Assembly (NCBI RefSeq): GCF_026151205.1
Contig: NC_087072.1
Span: 9,609,669-9,673,668 of the forward strand
Source of the DNA: Bolinopsis microptera
Taxonomy: Eukaryota; Ctenophora; Tentaculata; Lobata; Bolinopsidae
Reading direction: 5' to 3'
DNA length: 64,000 nucleotides
Below are positions 1-11,100 of the stretch, one piece after another (within the stretch, counting starts at the first letter, position 1; the number at the start of each line of letters is the position of its first letter). The position numbers were made by a program, and so were the translations under genes. Under the pieces are notes generated by a model, which was not told the DNA's origin, made no database searches, and saw only the letters and a program-made list of their open reading frames with translations.

Positions 1-740
1 ACTCTTGTAACGCGTGGTAGGATATGCTTGTCTGGCTGCGGGATGTTTTTCAAGGCAAACACAGGTTTCTACCTTAAGGATCATTTAGCTATAATGGTAT
101 TTTTAACTCAATGGTCCACAATACAGCTACTGGTGTAAATGCCTAGTAAATAGCTCAAGTTGTATTTCAATGAAATCAAGGACACTTTGAGGCCATTCTC
201 TACGTTATTCATTTTGCGTGCAGAAAGAACTTTGTTTATCTGAAAATGAACAACACAAACCCAAGATCAAAGCAGCTGATGTCGTATGATATGACCAGTG
301 TGCAACAAAGCGTGGAAAGTTCGAGCCTCAGTTTTTTAAAAAACAGAAGGGATAGATATTTACCTACATACTCAGTAAATCGTTTCACTAATAAGATACG
401 GTATTATGTCCATTCAGGCAGTGGGTTTATGCCTCATTTTCTGGCAGCAGCAACAGGACCAACATGATCGTCCTCGTCAAGTTTGGGTGCTTGTTTTTTA
501 GTAAAATTGCTGACTGTAATTAGCAAAAACCATTGTTCATAAGTGCAGAGTGCCACTAATTTAACATGTAAATACTTTTTTTTAGGATGGTGTGTTGCTG
601 TGACGGGCACGCAGGGAGTACTATTACGACATGAACGTCTGACGCTTCCAAGAGCCTAAGTTCTTCTCTCAGCTTTGTTTTGTTCGGTTTTTTCACGTTG
701 GCATCTCTCCACTTCGCCACTGGAATGTTTAGAGGCATTA
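1..740. other. No recognisable gene
   Basis: This stretch is AT-rich and I recognise no gene in it. A 73-codon open frame at 246-467 (+) has no domain, signal peptide or splice context that I can identify, and I treat it as chance. The region lies outside the part of the inverted repeat visible in this window. Confidence 0.5.
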
Positions 741-3500
741 GTCAGGAACACTCGCGCATCTAGCTGCAAATGATTGCAACAGATACAACTTGATGTTATA
801 GCCCTCCAAGAACTAAGGTGTCTAAACACTCAGGACACTGTTATACCGGCAACCAACAGGCTTCTTTTGTTTAAACCAGAAGTTGTCTTGGCAGGCGGGA
901 CTCGGTTTTTATGATCAACAGTAATTTGTATCAAAATGTTGTCTCGTACCATCAAATCAGTGAAGAGTAGCATACATGGACCTTTCTCTACCATCAAAGG
1001 GTCATGGGAAACCATCACTGAAAGCCCGTATTTAATTGCTACAGTCCAACTAATGGTCAAATCTATACAAAACCCACGCAGTGCTGATGAGTTGTACTGT
1101 GAGCTCAGGAAGCTATCAGAATTCTGCCAGAATGAAACTTTTAATCAGGGTGGATTTTATGCTAGCTAGGGAAAACGAACTTAAATTCAGATTTGAAAAG
1201 TGGTCTTCAACTTAACATGGGATGAAAAAAACCCCAATAGTTTGGTATTGGTCGCGTAACGAAAATGGCGAAAGGTTGCTAGCTTCATGATCACTAAATG
1301 GACTCTTATGCAGCCAACACTGATTTTCACATGCTTAGCAGACCACACCAACACTTTTACAGGATGGGATTAAGACGTAGATCCAAAATGTCTGTACCTG
1401 GTTTTCTCAAATTGATTATGTTTTATGTAGATCTGAAGTACCCCTCTGCTTGTTGACGCTAGGTCTTACGCGGGTGCAAAACTTCAATCTGATCACCAAA
1501 ATTGTAAAAGCAACTTTGAACTCCGTAAACGTTACAAAACTTTACAGTACTTCAACACACAGTCAAACAGCTATAACACCAAAATCATTGGTTTGTAGCA
1601 AAGATTGTTCAATTTCCTTTCAACAAAATGCTGCTCAGAAGATTGAAACTGATACATCTGCCCAGTCAGGCCTGCAAGTTTTAACACTTTTCGAGGCGGT
1701 TTAAATTGCTGCATCAGAAACAGTGGGTCGGAAAAGAAACACAGCCAAACGTCTCAGAACATCAGACCCACAAGTCGTCTCTATTCAGAAAGAGACCCAA
1801 TTACTACAACATTTAAACTGACAACACAATGCGTGACAGAAAACTATCCTGGTAAGGAATTCAACAGACTCAAGAATGACATTGCAAAGCGCCTTATTAC
1901 ACTTGTAACGTCATGCGGAACTTCTAGCTGAGGACGATCAAATCCACTGATGATACCAGAAGAATGTTCGAAGCAACCAGAGCTTTTCACGACCAAGGGA
2001 CACTCCTCCTATTTCTGTATTCCCTACCAGAAAACCAGTAAGAACTTGCTCTCAATGACGAAGATAAGGCAGACATAGTCAAGAAAATGGTTCATGGAAA
2101 CATTACACAGACCCAGAACCCACTATAACTTTTGTAGGAGGTGCTACGCCATTGATACGGCCTATAACTACACTTGAAGTTGAGACAGCAGCCAAGAAAC
2201 TAAAGAAACGGTAAAGCAGTTGTCCCCCCCCCCCCCCTGACAACCTCCCAACGAATTCCTTAAGTATGCACCTCCTTTCTTTCTACATAAGTTTGCATCA
2301 CTTATCAATGAGTCCTTTGAAAAACAAGAGCTCGTTCCAATCGTTCACTGAGGGAATCGTACCCCATACAGAAGCCTGGAAAAACAAAAGGACCAGTTAG
2401 AGTCTGCGTCCCTTGTGCTTTCAATGGAACTAGGCAAATCCTTTCATGATAACACTCAAGGTATTCAACAAACTGATTAGCAGAACTACACTGGGCCATG
2501 GCAGAATGCTATAAATCAGGACACAGCTGCTCGAATATTTGTTGGACACAAAGGGTCTTATTTCTGTTGTCAGGAGAAACATTGGGAGTTTAGTAAAATG
2601 GGGATAGACATGTCGTCAACTATCCTCAGGCTACTCGAAGATGCAGGATGCTCAGAAGATGACATATGACTAGTTAGATACTGCTCGCTAACACCAAGCT
2701 CAGAATTAAGAATCAAAAGACGACATTGGAGGTTCGAAGTCACATAGGAGCCTTTCAAGGTGATGTTAGTCTGCTCGCTGTATACCATGTACCTAGTGGG
2801 AGCACCTCTACCACTTAGAGTTGTTGTTATACATCTACGCCAAATCCCCCATATCTGAAAGCTCCATTCCTTTAGAATGGGAATATGCTGATGATGTGGA
2901 CTTTGCTGATGAGATGAGGATTCGTTACACCAGCTCCTTCCAATTTGCAAGAAAAATTCTTCAGAATGGAATTTGTTTGTGAATGAATCTAAAACCGAAG
3001 TTTGTTAAAGTGTTATCTGGCTGGAAGTAGTGAGAAGGACGAAAAGGGAACCTCTAAGAAATAGAGAACCTTGGAGGAAGTGTGTGTCCCTAGGCTCTAA
3101 GCTATGTAGGTAGAAGACATACAGCATCGTATAATCCTTGGAAATGTTGCATTCGAAAAAATACAAGAAAGTTGGTGCAAAGGATCTAAGTTAATCTGAA
3201 GGCAAAGCTTAAGATTTATGAAGCAACGTTACATCTGTTATGCTCTATATGCAATAGCGGGGCTACCCTCAGAACTATTTGACCAAACTTGATGATGTCA
3301 TAGAAGACACTGCGTCAAATATTGAAGATGACTATATCCCATTATTATCAGTATTAAGCCTCTATGAACGCTGTGGTGTAACACCGTTGTCAGACGAGTG
3401 ACATATGCTCGCTGGGGAAAATGCTTGACTGTCCTTCGCAGTGACTGCTCATCACCAGCTCAGAGAGCTCTTCAATATGCTGTTAATGCGTTATTTTACA
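741..3500 (+). mobile_element. Decayed non-LTR retrotransposon (endonuclease-RT LINE, RTE/CFDP2-like)
   Basis: Translated in pieces across many frameshifts, the segment keeps the order of an endonuclease-reverse transcriptase polyprotein. An APE-type endonuclease start (NRYNLDVIALQE-like) lies near 770-815. The endonuclease C-terminal block (IDYVLCRSE, then DARSYAGA and SDH) lies near 1400-1490. An RT finger block (KPGKTKGPVR) lies near 2366-2400. The RT catalytic box (EYADDVDFADE) lies near 2880-2920. A C-terminal block (LKAKLKIYEAT, then LYERCGV and VTYARWGK-like) runs to about 3460. Every block needs a frame change and there are many stops, so the copy cannot make protein as written. The block order resembles RTE-type and CFDP2-like elements; that family assignment is from memory of such proteins. 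A 14-C run interrupts it at 2224-2237. Outer ends and target duplications were not found. Confidence 0.75.
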
Positions 3501-4675
3501 TGAAAGATGTGTTGGTCGGACACCAAAGTTATCTTTTATAGTTTATTATAAATGATTGAATAAAAGAAACTTACCATACGTGATATTAATGATCTTTATG
3601 ATCTAAGGGTACTGCTCTAACAGAGTTTTGTGGAGAACAAAAAAATTTTTTATGTACCTCATAATTAACCATTTTTTTCAGGAGAACTGTTATGTTTTTT
3701 TGGGCACTTATCAGTCTCTTAAGATGTTTCTTTTACTATTTCGAGATTGTTTTAAAAGTTAGATAATTAATTAAATACTTTTGTTAATTTCCAAAAATAT
3801 GCCTTTAGTCTCGCCAATCGAATGTCTGTGGAAATGAAACAAATGACAAATCAAAACGGTTGAGGGAATTTGGAGAGATGCACATCAGTTCAACCAGTCA
3901 ATATAAACTAGGTAAACTGTCAATGATGGTTAACTGGTCGCGCACATATTGTCATATCAGGGTGCAGCACTATGGGAACCAGGTAACCGGGACTTGTAGG
4001 TTTCTTTTTATTTTATTATGACCCGTGTAGTTCCCTTCTGTACATTATAATCTTCTGGAATACGTCTGTTGACAATTAAACTCTTGGGTAGAGATTTTAT
4101 AAATTATATGAATTGATTCATTTTATGGTATTCGTTAACGTCATATCAGATAATGCCATTGCTCTATTGTATTGAGTTGGTGAATGGTGACGTCACTGGA
4201 ATACTAGTAAATCAGTATACAGCCTTTCATTAATTATAGTATAGTTTCGTAACATTTAAGCTTTGTCATGATGTCAAACCAAGGAATTGATGACCATAAT
4301 ATTGGTATAATTATAATAATTATTTTATTGACGACATAACGTATGATGAATATTTAAGCTGTCGCCCTGTCCACTATGCAATACACAATATTAACATTAT
4401 AATACTCTTGTACCGCAAGTCGAATATGAATGGACTCTTCGCGATGTGGTACAAACCTGTAATCTGGCTAAATAAAAAGTACGTTTGGGGTACTTGACAT
4501 GAAACTTATTCTTGGCCTTACTTATGATCATATATCAATTTCCTGCTATGTATTGTTTCACTTCAAACAATACACAATCATTCAATATTTCTCAAGACGA
4601 TCACTTTCGTCACCTCCACAAAAAGATCAAGTTATACCATATCAGTATAACTATCTTCATCTGCCTGACTCCTCA
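3501..4675. other. AT-rich intergenic stretch
   Basis: I see no gene, RNA gene or clear repeat here. It separates the dead LINE from the GPCR locus and could hold the GPCR promoter or 5' untranslated exons, but nothing in it shows this. Confidence 0.4.
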
Positions 4676-5612
4676 ATGAGTTCTACACTTCCCACCACCA
4701 GTTCCACCTCAGCCCCCCTGTACAGCAATGATGTTGATGTGGGTATTGGGTGCTTCTAATCACGTGCTTCACTCTTGGAACTCTAGGAAACATCCTAGCT
4801 CTGGGCTACTTCACCTCTCGGAAGAGAACACTCCAAACATCCTATACCTCAGCATTGTCACAGTTGACTGGTACGGTGTTCCTGATGTTCTGCGGGTTTG
4901 TCCCACTTCCTACACCGGGCCCTATGTTCCTCTCCTACACTGTTAATATGTCACTTGTGGGGGGTCTTTTCTTTATATCTGCTGACTCAGTGTGTTCCTG
5001 GTGGCAGTTTCAGTGTTCAGTCGCAACAATCTCCCTTCTCTCCCCTTTTCTCCAGGCAGAAACGTTACACATGGACCCCTTCTTACTCTACACCCCCGCC
5101 TCCTCCTCATCGCCTCCTCCCTTCTGGCACCATGATTGCTACACCTACTCTAGATCTCTGGTGTTCTGTGGCTGGGACATACCTCCTCACCACTACCTCC
5201 TCATCTTCACCTCCGTCTTCATCCTCCTCAACCTCCTCCCCTTCCTCCCCATCATGATGAGTTGTGTGCTGTCAGTCCAGTGCTCTCTAAAACCTCACTC
5301 TCAGCAGAGTATGCAGATAGAGGGAGGGGTGAGGAGAGGAGGTTCACCTCAACTACCATAGTCATCATCACGGCAGTGTATCTGGTACTGAACCTCCCCG
5401 TGGTGGTTTACAGTGTCATGTTTATCGTGGGGTTGGTGGACATCTTCAGTAACTATCTGACTGTGTTTGTGTTTGTGTATAATGTGGGGTTTAACGCGGC
5501 CGTTAACCCGGTGGTGTATTTGTGTAGATTTAGGGGGTTCATGAGGTATGTGGGATTGTTGAGAAGTGGCGGCAGTTTGCGGAGGAGGAGGGCTCTAGAT
5601 AGTCCCGTATAA
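4676..5612 (+). pseudogene. Class-A-like GPCR, broken by frameshifts
   Basis: Seven-transmembrane receptor recognisable in pieces across three frames. A Ser/Thr-rich extracellular N-terminus from the ATG at 4676 runs out of frame near 4745. TM1 with the GN motif (LGTLGNILALGYF) and TM2 follow from 4750. TM3 (GGLFFISADSV) lies near 4960-4990 and an SRQKRYTWTP-like intracellular loop near 5050. A TM5-like hydrophobic run lies near 5190-5250. TM6 (VYLVLNLPVVVYSVMF) and TM7 with the NPxxY signature (FNAAVNPVVYLCRF) then run in one frame to the stop at 5612. A conserved Arg/Phe-rich helix 8 follows TM7. At least three frame changes are needed. No obvious splice signals sit at the breaks, so single-base errors or recent decay are likelier than introns. 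The ligand class cannot be assigned. Confidence 0.7.
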
Positions 5613-5961
5613 TTGGCTGTTACTCTAGATCTAGAAAGTCTTGTGTAATTAGAGAGACTTCATCTTGATGAGGTGACATTAAAACTGTGTTCAGTACAAA
5701 AGACGTGGGTTTATCTCTAAAGATACTCTCGTTTCTTAGCATCTGAGTTAGTGGTTTCAGATGTTACTACTGATAAGACAGTCTGACATGCGAGATGGTT
5801 GAATCACATCTTATCAATATCACCCTGCTATCTGTGATACTCACGATGACTATAAAAGACATTTCACCAACCCCTGACCCATCAGTTCTCGCTATTTGAA
5901 CAATCTGTTTCCATCTCACTTTACCGTTAACAACTCCTGAAACCAGTCTCAACTAGTCCGC
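5613..5961. other. Short intergenic gap
   Basis: Spacer between the GPCR-like locus and the JPT-like locus. The CTCTAGAT motif occurs twice, near 5592 and 5621. No gene was seen. Confidence 0.35.
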
Positions 5962-6257
5962 ATGGATACTATCAGACTCGCCAGAGTCCTTAACCAAAGT
6001 GCTAGCTCCCCCCGGCGGCGGTAACAGTGAAGAGAACAACACCTCCCAATCCCTCAGAGTGTGGTCACCTGGCGGCAGAGTTAGTCTAGATCTGTTTGGT
6101 GGGTACGGACAGGATGTTGCGAGACCCGCCAGGAAGGTCAGGGAAGGTGGTGGTGGGTAAGTATGAGGACCGTGTAGTGGACACTCCTAAGAGGAAGACG
6201 AGGAATATCCTGGTAACTTCACCTCCTGGTGGTGCCAGCTCTATCTCACTCGGATGA
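5962..6257 (+). pseudogene. JPT/HN1 (Jupiter microtubule-associated) family-like small protein, frameshifted
   Basis: Short reading frames carry three spaced copies of the PPGG-type motif that marks the Jupiter/HN1 family: VLAPPGGGNSEE near 6000-6035, RVWSPGGRVSLDLFGG near 6058-6105, and SPPGGASSISLG just before the stop at 6255-6257. The last block is preceded by a basic stretch (DTPKRKTRN). In known relatives these low-complexity, mostly disordered proteins bind microtubules; that role is inferred from the family. The ATG at 5962 starts in another frame, so one shift lies near 5995. A second shift lies near 6140-6165, where GGGTAAGTAT also resembles a splice donor, so a small intron is an alternative to an error. 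Length (about 95-100 codons) is in the small range of the family. Gene identity rests on motif spacing, not on full-length similarity. Confidence 0.55.
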
Positions 6258-7437
6258 AGAGACTACTACGATGTGTGCTAGGGACCTGACTCTAAAACCC
6301 ACAAATTCTTGACATTGTCCAGCGATGTTTTCTTGAACTGTATTTCGGACAATACTCCTGAACTGTTTACTGAGCTTTAAATTGGCTGATAACAGGTTAT
6401 TTTTGTTTTAGATCCAGATAAGATTTATGTTGGTGCACGAAACTAGCTATAGTTTAAGTAGTGAGTAGGACTGTAATATGTAAACTCTCTCTCTGCGATC
6501 ATGTGAATTTGAGTTAATCTATACTTTGTTTTAAAACATTATGATGAAACACTTAGGAATTAAACGTTTCCTATTGTGCTGTTTTTTTTTTAGTTTTATC
6601 ATTAGTGTATTTTCAGATTTTATTGAGATTCGGTCTACTCCAGAAGATTTTAATGATTTGATTTTTCACACATTTGCATATGAACTGTTTGTTTTCTTTC
6701 ACACGTCCTTGACTAAACTTAGAAGTACGGCATTCTTTTATCCAACGTTTCAAGCAAAATATTATGTTAAATGCGAAACATCATCAGTTAAAGTTGAGTA
6801 CATCGAAATTCAAATACAACTTAAAAGCGAAAACTGGAACTGTAAAATACCAAAATGATCGGTTATTCAATCTATAATTTAATGAAACTCAGGTATAAGA
6901 TAAGTGTGCAGCTCGATTCAAAAGTCAGGAAATAAGCTGGGCAATATTTGAAAAACTTGGTAATGAAATCACAGATTTTAATGAACTTTAAAACCGAAGG
7001 ACCGTAGAAACACAAAACGAAATAAAAGCCTCCTCACTGCAAACATTGCCCTTGGCAACAGCTGTGAGTAGAAGTAAGGCACGCTAACGACTGTAATCCA
7101 GTGAACCGTGCTCTATTAAAGCGTATAATAAAGTCACTACCGGTAGAGTTTCGAACAGTTCACCGCTACAATCTCATGTGATTACTGTTCATTTCTGCAG
7201 ACGTTCTTTGAAAAACCGCGCAGATAATTGACTTGACTACCGTGAGGGAGATGACGTAGATTCTAATTAAAAAACTGAAATATCTTCTAAAATAAAAGCT
7301 CTCAAAAGAATTCCTCGCATCTCGAATATTTGTAAAATAAAAAACTCGCCGTCTCATCCTGACAAAGGGTCTAGAGTCAATACAAAGGAAACATTGTATA
7401 CAGTATATGGAAATGGTAACTGAAGAACAATGACAAA
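6258..7437. other. Intergenic stretch; one doubtful 105-codon frame
   Basis: AT-rich DNA. An open frame at 6541-6858 (+) encodes 105 residues with a hydrophobic, Phe-rich N-terminus that could be read as a signal peptide. It has no recognised domain, and the T-rich composition alone can produce this. I do not support it as a gene. Confidence 0.35.
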
Positions 7438-8192
7438 GAAGTAGCGTCTAGCTTTGTTGTTCACAGACTCAAATACTATTCAAACAATACCTGGAAATAT
7501 GCGAACTTAATCAGAGAATAATATTACACGCTCCACTAAAACTTATACCAGACACAGAGGCAGTGCGCTATACTGGGCACGGAAAGGTTATGTTAATGAC
7601 CATAAATTACTCGCGAGGAAATATCGGTTATTTTAACTAGAGTGAGTATTATGACGTATTTGGGGACCCTTCACCGCCCTCTGGGTGTCCTACGAAACTT
7701 AATACTATCTAGGGATATGTAGACTATTTTAACGTCGTCACATTATTTCATGGTTATTATCACCTGCCATTAGTTTTCTCACTCTTCAGTACGATTGTAG
7801 AAAATAGGCTGCTGTAATTAGAGCTACGTCACTTGAACACTCACAAAAACTCAATTTCATGTCTGGATCTGATGAACAGCGCAGGCCTTTCCACGCTTAT
7901 CTGGACGCTCCTCTATTAAGGAACAGAAACAATTGTATTCTAATACTAACCAAACTCAAACCTTGAAAATCATTTAACGTTTTCTGCGTTTCATGGTGTA
8001 AAGTAAAACTGTTTCAGGAGGTGAGAGCCACCATCTCAATCGACAGTTCCACATACAGCGGAAAAGAGTGTTACCTAGTACAAGCTAACAGCAATGGAAT
8101 AGTTGAACCATTCCTGTGGGAACTACTAAATCACAGCTTACGTGACTCCTAAGTTGGAGAGTTTGGAACACACGCAACACGAATATGTCAAC

Positions 8193-11100
8193 GTAAGTAT
8201 GTTTGTTGGTTTGTTTGTCTGCTTGTTTGTTTTGTTGTAATCTTGTTTTCACCAGATATTTTAAATTAAGAAACACAATCTAACAACAACTTTTCAAGAC
8301 ACTAATGCAGTAGGTACAGATATTATGTTGACTATAAATTACCCGCCGTGAATATCCCTGCATAAGTTACAAAGGAGAACTACAAAGTGAACTATTCAAC
8401 TCTCTTATGTGATGCGTGTAATATGACCGAGTACAAATTCTAAGAAATACAGAATAATGAAATTGAATACAATACCGTACAGCTAAACAATCCATTATTC
8501 ATTAAAACAAGATCAATGATGTGACCACCTAGTTAAGCAGTCTAGAAGATGAATATCATCAGTACCAGAGTGTGGATCTGCTATATCCTACAGACACGCT
8601 CATGACACATCACACAGCCTCACAGAACACAAACCAACACAAAAACCTAATTTTCTTGTTATTATTTTTTTAGTCTAACATTCAGCTTGTCTTCGGATAC
8701 AAAATTACTAATTTCAATATCCTAGCGTGTCAGTTACAACCCAACTTCACATTATCCTATATTAATTATGTAAGTATGACGGGAGAGGAAGTAAGCGTAG
8801 CTTGGTGCGGATAGTTTATCTTTCATTGACCTCGTGTACGTTTACACGACCAACAATGTAGATAAGTGGAAGGTAGACAAGTAAAAAAATATTATCATAC
8901 AACATAGACGCTGTGTCAGCCTCTTTTATTTCTGTCCAATGGTCAGTCGGGTTCGGAAACTAAGTACAGAAATTTATAAATTGTTACGTCACATGGTATT
9001 GTAAATGTCTGGTGATTCCTAGACTTCCGTAGTACAGTTAATCAAAACTTACAGTTGTGATTTTGAGACAGCACTAAGCCACTACAAGTAGATTTACTGA
9101 CCACTACTGACCCAATACTGACAAATACTGACAAATACCCACCATTTACTGAACTACTAGCACTTCCGACAACTACTGAAAAGATACTAATACTGCAAAT
9201 TGTGTCACTCTAGACCCCCTACTTAGACTAGACGACTGAATCGATTTTTGTCATGTGAGAAGTTGGGATCCAGGGTAAATTAATTATCAGTAGCAAATAC
9301 TGAAACTTATTGTTGTGGTAGAGCACAGTATTATTATTATTACCAGACAACGATCAGTCAGCAGCTGTCAGTCACTACTTGGGCTCCTCGCTGACCAGTG
9401 TTTTACGATCCGCATGGTGAATTTTACTCTAACCTTATTCTGGAGTTTATTATTAAATTGTTATTCAACCGGTCACCGAGTAATGTTAGCCAATTTACAA
9501 TGATGTTAAACGAACAAACGCTAATCGCTAAACGAAAAGTGAATTTAAAGTACAAACGAGCAAAATTCACGAACCTTTTGCAATACGGCGATTCCAAAGT
9601 GAAAGAATTCAGAGGTAAAATTGCGACCGTGGGAAAATGAAGCTGGAAACTCAGTGAAATTATAGGAATTGCATCACGGTCCTGGAACCAGTTATTGAGT
9701 TACGTTTTTATTTAAGCCCCTGGTCGTGCTCTAATGCATAACTATCTAAGTTGCAAACATTGGAATCTCATATTAGACTACAGATCTTGAGTTGATTTCA
9801 GATCACAGCCTGGGTTAAAACACAACTCGTGGTCCAAACACACAACAAAAAGACAAGGGTAGCCTGACAGCGGATTTAAGGGATTGTTGACGTGTATTAA
9901 GGTTACGCCTGACAGCTGATGACGGAATGTTGACGGATCATTAGGGACCACAGGGACAGGACTGATCTTACATTAGGGACTAAGACCCCCGGGCACAAAG
10001 GTATGGTCACTGGGCTAGAGGAATGAGCTGTTATTTGACCATTAGAAAAAAAAATAAAATGAGTGCACATAAACAGGGCTGCTCGAAACGTCAATTAAGT
10101 AACAAACGGTGTTCAAGCCTAAAGTTGTTTATTAGTTTCTCCGGCGTAATCCAGCTGGACGATTTAATAACACGATGTGGCGTTGGGACTGCGTAAATCG
10201 TTAATAAATTCGAAACTACCTACTACATACTGCAGATCAGTGAAAACGGAGCTAATTTCACTGCGCTAGAATGACGCGGGTAAAATTAATGGACAAAAAG
10301 CAGGGGGAGCCAGGATCAGAGCTGGCTGGTGGTAGGAGCACTGCGCTTATCATGAACACTGTAGTCAACTCCTTGGTTCCTACTATCTTCCACTCAGCTT
10401 CATATCTACAGACACAGGGTTATTGATGAGGGACCAGGGTTTTACTGATCACAACTGACTTTCATTTAATTGTTAATTGGGTGTTGCTATTAAAAATTAC
10501 ACTTGCACTTTACTTTAATGGAAATTTGATGAGTAAAGTGAAAAAGATATGGAGGTTGTCAATATTGTGCCAATTGGTGCCTATTGGTCGCAGTACTGAG
10601 AAAGGGACAGAACTGTAATGCATATATTCCTCTAGCCATTTCTAACTCTGTGCAGTTCTCGATTGGTCTTATTAGCGCTCTCTGTTTGAGCCTTGTATCG
10701 GGAGAGAGAGTATATGATATCAGGTATCTGTATACTAATTGGCAACTTGGCCACTTCACCAAACCTTCCTTTGCTTCTACAACCTTCCTTAGCTTTTCTA
10801 GCTTTCTCGAATTGACGTATGGCTGGTTGTAAAACAGAATTAAACTACTAGAAAATGGTAAAAACATATAAAATTAAAATAAGCATTGGCCGCAATTGGG
10901 AACACAACAAAAACTACAAGATTAGAATGAAAACGCCTAAGTTTATCGACGTCGGTCTTACTTTTAGGAATTATATTACTAATTAATGGAATTAAAAAGC
11001 ATAATTTTCGATCAAATTTGGTTAAGAATGTTGTGCCTAAATGTCAGAACAGATCTATAACAAAAAGTACGGATTAGCTAAATTTACTAAATTTACTAGC

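Noticed and set aside
6541-6858. Possible secreted 105-residue protein
   Set aside because: The hydrophobic start is explained by T-rich DNA; no domain, splice or conservation evidence.
10559-10867. 102-codon minus-strand frame with Lys-rich segment (KLEKLRKVVEAKE)
   Set aside because: The mirrored region at 60.6-60.88 kb preserves only parts of it, and the similarity comes from a short local duplication; no splice or domain support.
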